From positions 1-64,000 of the forward strand of contig NZ_BCVQ01000014.1 in assembly GCF_001591825.1 (NCBI RefSeq): 64,000 nt of DNA. The letters are read 5' to 3'. Below, piece by piece: positions 59,397-64,000 of this stretch. Origin of the DNA: Rossellomorea vietnamensis NBRC 101237. Its GTDB lineage: Bacteria > Bacillota > Bacilli > Bacillales > Bacillaceae_B. The position numbers were made by a program, and so were the translations under genes. The notes beneath the pieces were generated by a model. That model did not search any database. It was not told where the DNA came from and saw only the letters and a program-made list of their open reading frames with translations. The first letter of the stretch is position 1. Each line of letters starts with the position of its first letter.

Positions 59397-60572
59397 ATGG
59401 AAGTTAAGCTTCATGATATCGGGGAAGGGATGACCGAAGCCAATATCAATCACTTTCTTGTGAAGGTGGGGGATATCGTAAAAGCGGATCAACCACTTGT
59501 AGAGGTACAAACAGATAAAATGACGGCTGAGATCCCGGCACCATTTTCAGGTGTGATCAAGGAATTCACCGTAAGTGAAGGTGAGACGATTCCCGTTGGA
59601 TCAACGGTATTGCTGATGGAAAAGGAAAGCAGGGATACTAGCCGCCGTACCGTTTCCCAGACGACTCAGGTCTTGAAGAAGAGGATCCTTGCTTCCCCGT
59701 ATACGAGAAAAATCGCAAGGGAAAATGGGGTCAATATAGAAGAAGTGGTTGGTTCAGGGGCCGGGGGCAGAATCGTCGATGAAGATGTTCTCCTCTATAT
59801 GAAAGGCGACATAGGGGCGTCTCCAAAACCTGAAGAGGAAACCGTGCCTGCTGTGCAAACGAAGCCAGCAGAAACCGGGCCAAACACCATCCCTTTCAGG
59901 GGCAGGAGAAAACAAATTGCTTCCAAGATGGCGCATTCACTCAGAACCATCCCTCACTGCACCCATTTTGAAGAAATCGACGTGACGAATCTATTAGTCT
60001 GGAAAGATACGATGAAAAGAGGGGGCCAGTCCGTTTCCATGGGGGCGTTTTTTATCAAAGCTCTTTCTATCTGCTTAAAAGAGTTCCCGATCTTCAATGC
60101 CCGCCTCAATGAAGAGGAAGAATGCATCGAGCTTCAGCCACACCATAATATCGGTATCGCAGTCGACACGGATGACGGTCTGATCGTTCCTGTCATCAAA
60201 GGGGTCGAAGGATTGACGATGGTCGAAATCCAGGCTGAAATGAAGGCACTCACCGTCAAGGCTCAGGAAGGCAAGCTTACGATGAAAGAGATCAAAGGAG
60301 GCACCTTCACGGTCAGTAATGTCGGCCCGCTGAACGGATCGATCGGGGCCACCCCGATCATTAACGAGCCGGAAGTGGCCCTCATAGCCTTTCATAAAAC
60401 GAAGAAGCGTCCGATGGTGAACGAACACGATGACATTGTCGTCCGTTCCATGATGAATGTATCCATGTCCTTTGATCACAGAGTGGTGGATGGCGGGACG
60501 GCCGTGACCTTTACAAATCGTTTGAGGGATTTGATCGAAGAGCCTCAATCCATGCTTTTGGAGTTGATATAA
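59397..60572 (+). CDS. 2-oxoacid dehydrogenase E2 (dihydrolipoyl acyltransferase)
   Basis: 391 aa, three domains. Lipoyl domain residues 1-78, with the lipoylated Lys in VQTDKMTAEIPAP. Peripheral subunit-binding domain near residues 102-140 (LASPYTRKIARENGVNIEEVVGSGAGGRIVDEDV). Catalytic domain from about 175, ending with the HxxxDG motif in SMSFDHRVVDGGTAVTF. It passes the acyl group to CoA; here the product is probably phenylacetyl-CoA. A single lipoyl domain, as in branched-chain-type E2. AAGGAGG RBS; E3 begins right after its stop. Confidence 0.93.
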   Translation: MEVKLHDIGEGMTEANINHFLVKVGDIVKADQPLVEVQTDKMTAEIPAPFSGVIKEFTVSEGETIPVGSTVLLMEKESRDTSRRTVSQTTQVLKKRILASPYTRKIARENGVNIEEVVGSGAGGRIVDEDVLLYMKGDIGASPKPEEETVPAVQTKPAETGPNTIPFRGRRKQIASKMAHSLRTIPHCTHFEEIDVTNLLVWKDTMKRGGQSVSMGAFFIKALSICLKEFPIFNARLNEEEECIELQPHHNIGIAVDTDDGLIVPVIKGVEGLTMVEIQAEMKALTVKAQEGKLTMKEIKGGTFTVSNVGPLNGSIGATPIINEPEVALIAFHKTKKRPMVNEHDDIVVRSMMNVSMSFDHRVVDGGTAVTFTNRLRDLIEEPQSMLLELI

Positions 60573-62000
60573 ATGGTAGTGGGAGAAATTACAGAAGAAA
60601 AAGACGTCATTGTCATCGGAGGAGGTCCCGGAGGCTATCACGCAGCCATCAGAGCAGCGGGCCTCGGTAGACAGGTCACGCTGATCGAACGGGAGGACCT
60701 GGGGGGTACCTGCTTGAATAAAGGCTGCATCCCATCAAAGGTATTCACCCATTTTGCCCAGGAATTCAAAAAGACGAAGCACCTGAAGGAAATGGGGATG
60801 GAGTTCGGGGAAGTAGAGGCAAACCTTGCGACTCTTCAACACTATAAAAATAAAAAAATCACCCAGCTCCGTACCGGTGTGGAATCCCTCTGTAAAGCAA
60901 ACAAGGTTGAAATCATAAAAGGGACGGCTTCATTCCTGTCAGAATCCCGTATCGGAGTCGAAAACGGGCATGAGTTCAGTCTTCTTAATTTTAAAGAGGC
61001 GATCGTCGCAACAGGTGGAGACTTTCACTATCCGGATGAAATCATCTTCAATGATGATACGATCCTGAAGGAAAGACAAGTGTTTGAGCTGGAGGATATC
61101 CCCCGGGAACTGATCATGTATGGAGCAGATTACATTTCATTGGAGATCGCGTCCGTTTTCTCAACATTGGGAAGTCGGGTCACGCTAATCCTGAGTGAAG
61201 AATTAGCATTGGATCCATCCCTTTCCAAAGAATTGTCCAGGCAGTTAAAAAAACAGAAAATCAGTGTCATCAAAGATTGCGTACTGAAAAAGGCCAGTGA
61301 GAGGGACGGACATGTCCTTGCAGAGCTCCAAAACGAAGAGGGAGAAACGGTCTCCATCGAAGGCTCTCACTTTGTCGTGAGCGGCCAAGTAAAACCGAAT
61401 CTATCAGATCTCGGGCTCGACCGCCTTCGTATCGAAACAACCGGGAAGGGATATATCCAGACAGATCGGGAGGGACGGACCTCCATTCCCCATATTTGGG
61501 CGATCGGGGATGTGACGGAAGGTCCGTCCCTCGCAGTGAAGGCGATCAAGCAGGGGAAGGCGGCTGCAGAGGCAATGGCGGGACTTCCGGTAGAAGTGGA
61601 TCTGCGGTTCGTACCTACGGTGGTGCAGATGAGTCCCCCGATTGCGTACACCGGCCTTACAGAAGAGGAAGCGAAGAGTGAAGGGTATTCAGTTACGGTG
61701 AGTGAGAATCCTGTCAGGGGAAATGGGTACGCCCAGCTCACAGAGGAAAAGGATGGGTTCGTCAAAGTCGTGTCAGACAGTGAAACGGATGTGATCCTTG
61801 GTATCCATATGATGGGGATGGGTGCCGTCGAGCTGATCACTGCAGGTGTAATGGGACTCGAAATGGCAGCGAGGGATGAGGACTTTCGCTTTCCACTCTA
61901 TCCCCACCCAAGCATGAATGAGACCATGCTCGAAGCGGTCGAAGGGTTAAAGGGGGACGCCGTCCATATGCCTCCCAGAAAAAAAGAACCAGTGAGATGA
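60573..62000 (+). CDS. Dihydrolipoyl dehydrogenase (E3)
   Basis: 475-aa flavoprotein that reoxidises the lipoyl group. The redox disulphide is in GGTCLNKGCIPSKVF (Cys-x4-Cys), the FAD fold is VIGGGPGGYHAAIRAAGLG, FAD binding is in WAIGDVTEGPSLAVKAI and the catalytic His-Glu is HPSMNETMLEAV. The start codon ATG 60573 touches the E2 stop; GGAG lies 10 nt upstream. Unusually, the coding sequence contains three copies of the GGGACGGACC repeat, two of them in opposite orientation 38 nt apart. Complex-specific E3 genes are common in catabolic operons. Confidence 0.92.
   Translation: MVVGEITEEKDVIVIGGGPGGYHAAIRAAGLGRQVTLIEREDLGGTCLNKGCIPSKVFTHFAQEFKKTKHLKEMGMEFGEVEANLATLQHYKNKKITQLRTGVESLCKANKVEIIKGTASFLSESRIGVENGHEFSLLNFKEAIVATGGDFHYPDEIIFNDDTILKERQVFELEDIPRELIMYGADYISLEIASVFSTLGSRVTLILSEELALDPSLSKELSRQLKKQKISVIKDCVLKKASERDGHVLAELQNEEGETVSIEGSHFVVSGQVKPNLSDLGLDRLRIETTGKGYIQTDREGRTSIPHIWAIGDVTEGPSLAVKAIKQGKAAAEAMAGLPVEVDLRFVPTVVQMSPPIAYTGLTEEEAKSEGYSVTVSENPVRGNGYAQLTEEKDGFVKVVSDSETDVILGIHMMGMGAVELITAGVMGLEMAARDEDFRFPLYPHPSMNETMLEAVEGLKGDAVHMPPRKKEPVR
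61301..61532. repeat. Three GGGACGGACC repeat copies inside the E3 gene
   Basis: GAGGGACGGACAT (61301-61313), GAGGGACGGACCT (61470-61482) and the reverse complement AGGTCCGTCCCTC (61520-61532). They encode RDG, REGRT and GPSL in frame. Other copies are at 8018, 22856, 22883, 51238 and 62004. Confidence 0.6.
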
Positions 62001-62120
62001 AAAGAGGGACGGACTTCATCACAGAGAAGCGTTTAAGCTTTACTAGCCATTCTTGAGAAGTTATACAAAACGATTTACTATAATATTCAGAATATACTTA
62101 CGTTTAATGGAGGGGTTAAT

Positions 62121-63236
62121 ATGCAAGAGAACGTGGCAAAAAAACAGGTTAAGGCAGAAGAGGTCTTTCCCGTAAGAGATGTCGATTATTTAGAATATTA
62201 TACAGGCAATGCCAAGCAGGCAGCCCACTTCTTCTGTACAGCATTCGGATTCAAGACCGTTGCTTATTCAGGGCTCGAAACAGGCAATCGTGACACGGTA
62301 TCCTATGTATTGCAACAAAACAAGGTGAGATTGCTCATTACAGGGAGTCTGCATGAAGGAAGCCGGGTATCCCAATTCGTGAAGAAACACGGAGACGGCA
62401 TCAAAGACATCGCACTTGTAGTGGATGATATTGAAAAGGCTTACAGTGGAGCGGTGGAACGTGGTGCCATTGAAATCATGCCCCCTTCCACACTGGAAGA
62501 CGATAACGGAACAGTGAAGAAAGCCGTGATCGGTACATACGGGGACACGATCCATACACTTGTGGAGCGTAAAGATTACAAAGGGATTTTCATGCCTGGC
62601 TTTGAAAAATATGATACGGCGCTTAAAAACGAAGATGCCGGCATCATCGCTGTCGACCACGTCGTCGGAAACGTGGAGCGCATGGAAGAGTGGGTGGAAT
62701 ACTACGAAAAAGTGATGGGCTTCAAGGAAATGCGTCATTTCACGAATGAAGACATCACAACAGAATATTCTGCCCTGATGTCCAAGGTCATGCATAACGG
62801 GGGCCGCATCAAATTCCCGATCAATGAACCTGCTGAAGGGAAGCGTAAATCACAAATCCAGGAATATCTTGAGTTCTACGGTGGTCCGGGAGTGCAGCAT
62901 ATTGCCATCCTGACTGAGGATATCGTGAAGACAGTCGGGATCCTTAAGGAAAATGGAGTAGAGTTCCTGAGCACTCCGGATTCCTACTACGAAATGCTCT
63001 CAGAGCGTGTAGGTGAAATCGATGAAGAGATTTCGCAAATCAAAGAGCTGAATATTTTAGTGGACAGGGATGACGAAGGGTACCTGCTACAAATTTTCAC
63101 GAAGCCTATCGTGGATCGTCCGACACTATTCATCGAAGTGATTCAGCGTAAAGGGGCGAGGGGATTCGGTGAAGGAAATTTCAAAGCACTTTTCGAATCC
63201 ATCGAACGCGAACAGGAGCGCAGAGGAAACCTATAA
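62121..63236 (+). CDS. hppD: 4-Hydroxyphenylpyruvate dioxygenase
   Basis: 371-aa Fe(II) enzyme that converts 4-hydroxyphenylpyruvate and O2 to homogentisate (tyrosine catabolism). The fold has two vicinal-oxygen-chelate halves. The iron ligands are His in IIAVDHVVGNVERMEEWVEYY, His in GGPGVQHIAILTEDI and Glu in RPTLFIEVIQRKGARGFGEGNFKALFESIE. The N-terminal VRDVDYLEYYTGNAKQAAHFFCTAFGF is typical. TATAAT (62079-62084) and a palindrome ATATTCAGAATAT (62083-62095) lie upstream, with GGAGGGG before the ATG. Homogentisate dioxygenase genes are not in the window. Confidence 0.95.
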   Translation: MQENVAKKQVKAEEVFPVRDVDYLEYYTGNAKQAAHFFCTAFGFKTVAYSGLETGNRDTVSYVLQQNKVRLLITGSLHEGSRVSQFVKKHGDGIKDIALVVDDIEKAYSGAVERGAIEIMPPSTLEDDNGTVKKAVIGTYGDTIHTLVERKDYKGIFMPGFEKYDTALKNEDAGIIAVDHVVGNVERMEEWVEYYEKVMGFKEMRHFTNEDITTEYSALMSKVMHNGGRIKFPINEPAEGKRKSQIQEYLEFYGGPGVQHIAILTEDIVKTVGILKENGVEFLSTPDSYYEMLSERVGEIDEEISQIKELNILVDRDDEGYLLQIFTKPIVDRPTLFIEVIQRKGARGFGEGNFKALFESIEREQERRGNL

Positions 63237-63283
63237 AAAATAGATAGATAGAATATATATAACGGGGGTCAAAGGACCGGTCA

Positions 63284-63387
63284 GGGGGTTAACTCATGTA
63301 GAGATTAGCTGCTTCTACGCTTAATATCGTACAGATTGAATGTACATATTTTAACGGGAAGATAAGCTAGCACATGAGTCAACCCCC
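63284..63387 (+). ncRNA. Structured RNA-like element between hppD and the aminotransferase gene
   Basis: GGGGGTTAACTCATGT (63284-63299) pairs with ACATGAGTCAACCCCC (63372-63387) with one mismatch in 16. Inside, TAGCT/AGCTA and CTTC/GAAG continue the stem, and GTACA-gattgaa-TGTAC with flanking ATAT forms the apical hairpin (63324-63349). No T-run follows, and the aminotransferase start codon is 30 nt away. It looks like a cis-acting leader or an mRNA-stability element; no family recognised. Confidence 0.45.
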
Positions 63388-63417
63388 TTCATCCATGAGG
63401 AAGGCGAGGGTATATGT

Positions 63418-64000
63418 ATGGCACTGAAGTTCAAAACAAGGGAAGCGGTCACACATATCGCTCCATATGTGCTGGGGAAGACGCTTCTAGATTTAAAGAA
63501 GGAGCATGGACTCAGCTCGATCAGAAAGTTATCGGAAAACGAAAATATATATGGCTGCTCCCCGAAAGTGAAAGAGTGGTTTAAAGAAAACGGAAGCGAC
63601 CTGTTTTTATATCCGGACGGGGCTGCGGTGGACCTGAGTCAAAAAGTTTCAGCGTTCTTGGGCGTTCCGAAAGAACAACTCGTATTCGGGAACGGATCGG
63701 ATGAAGTGATCCGGCTGTTGACGAGGGCCTATTTGAGTAGCGGAGACGAGGCGATCATGGCCGATGTGACGTTTCCGAGGTATCAGACCAATGTGTTGTT
63801 AGAGGGAGGCACACCCGTCATTGTCCCTCTCGTTGCCGGTACCCATGATTTACAGGGCATGCATGAACACATCACTCCAAGAACAAAACTGATCTTTGTC
63901 TGCAACCCCAATAATCCTACGGGGACCATCGTAGGGAAAAAGGAACTCCTGCAATTTATCGAAAGTGTCCCATCCAACGTTCTCGTGGTGGTCGATGAAG
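63418..64000 (+). CDS. hisC: Histidinol-phosphate/aromatic aminotransferase family protein (partial)
   Basis: PLP-dependent class I/II aminotransferase; the first 194 residues are in the window and the gene runs off the right edge. The translation begins MALKFKTREAVTHIAPYVLGK and shows KLSENENIYGCSPKV (substrate arm), FGNGSDEVIRLL, and CNPNNPTGTIV; it ends at the VVVDE block just before the PLP-binding region, so the PLP Lys is not visible. It resembles HisC. Next to HPPD, a tyrosine/phenylalanine transaminase role (4-hydroxyphenylpyruvate formation) is more likely than histidine synthesis. Start ATG 63418; the RBS is GGAAGGCGAGGG. Confidence 0.85.
   Translation, partial: MALKFKTREAVTHIAPYVLGKTLLDLKKEHGLSSIRKLSENENIYGCSPKVKEWFKENGSDLFLYPDGAAVDLSQKVSAFLGVPKEQLVFGNGSDEVIRLLTRAYLSSGDEAIMADVTFPRYQTNVLLEGGTPVIVPLVAGTHDLQGMHEHITPRTKLIFVCNPNNPTGTIVGKKELLQFIESVPSNVLVVVDE

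Noticed and set aside
57320-62000. Standard branched-chain (bkd) operon
   Set aside because: The usual neighbours (ptb, bcd, buk, BkdR) are absent; the PheDH partner and promoter element tie the complex to Phe. Substrate preference remains unproven.
62268-62795. 175-codon minus-strand ORF
   Set aside because: Antisense shadow of HPPD, whose metal ligands and length are clear.

Overview
The window looks like a chromosomal segment of a spore-forming member of the Bacillaceae (Bacillus or a close relative such as Rossellomorea; the genus is inferred). The signs are an alpha/beta-type SASP and a possible gamma-type SASP, a KinB-like sporulation kinase, an IspA-type intracellular subtilisin, YfmM/YczE/YkuS/YitT-type proteins, strong AGGAGG ribosome-binding sites with several TTG and GTG starts, a TPP riboswitch and a T-box. 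I see no rRNA, tRNA, CRISPR array, intact insertion sequence or prophage.

Layout. 1-20 kb is housekeeping and transport: an ABC exporter pair, a ZIP metal transporter, a thioredoxin-like protein, riboswitch-controlled ThiT, a split ThrE exporter, a multi-TM channel-like protein, an asymmetric heterodimeric ABC exporter, a candidate free-standing minus-strand RNA, a stress protein, a uracil-DNA glycosylase, a SASP, an alanine/glycine symporter and an acyl-CoA dehydrogenase. 20-40 kb holds a cyclic-phosphate-type receiver protein, a GDPD, an unusual regulator-like protein joining an HTH to a degenerate F1-ATPase beta-like domain, a KinB-like kinase, an XPD/DinG-type helicase, IspA, a Cu/Zn SOD, an NSS transporter behind a probable Phe T-box, an ABC-F protein and a MarR-MFS pair.

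40-64 kb is a coherent aromatic amino-acid catabolic island. The paaK-A-B-C-D-(EthD)-F-G-(ALDH)-H-J operon and the PaaX-type regulator are followed by a nitronate-monooxygenase-like protein, a TrpXYZ-like ABC importer, and an apparent operon of FlK-like thioesterase, phenylalanine dehydrogenase and a complete 2-oxoacid dehydrogenase complex (E1 alpha, E1 beta, E2, E3). HPPD and an aromatic/HisC-type aminotransferase come next. The gene order suggests this path: Phe is imported, oxidatively deaminated to phenylpyruvate, oxidatively decarboxylated by a dedicated complex to phenylacetyl-CoA, and then passed to the Paa epoxidase/beta-oxidation route. Tyr would be routed through HPPD to homogentisate. 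Free phenylacetate would enter through PaaK.

A direct-repeat element, AACG-N7-AACG with an 11-bp period, lies just downstream of or overlapping putative sigma-A promoters in front of paaK, paaX, the ABC importer and the thioesterase-PheDH operon. This suggests one shared, PaaX-like regulon. Two expected Paa functions, the PaaE reductase and the MaoC-type ring-opening hydrolase, have no recognisable gene here.
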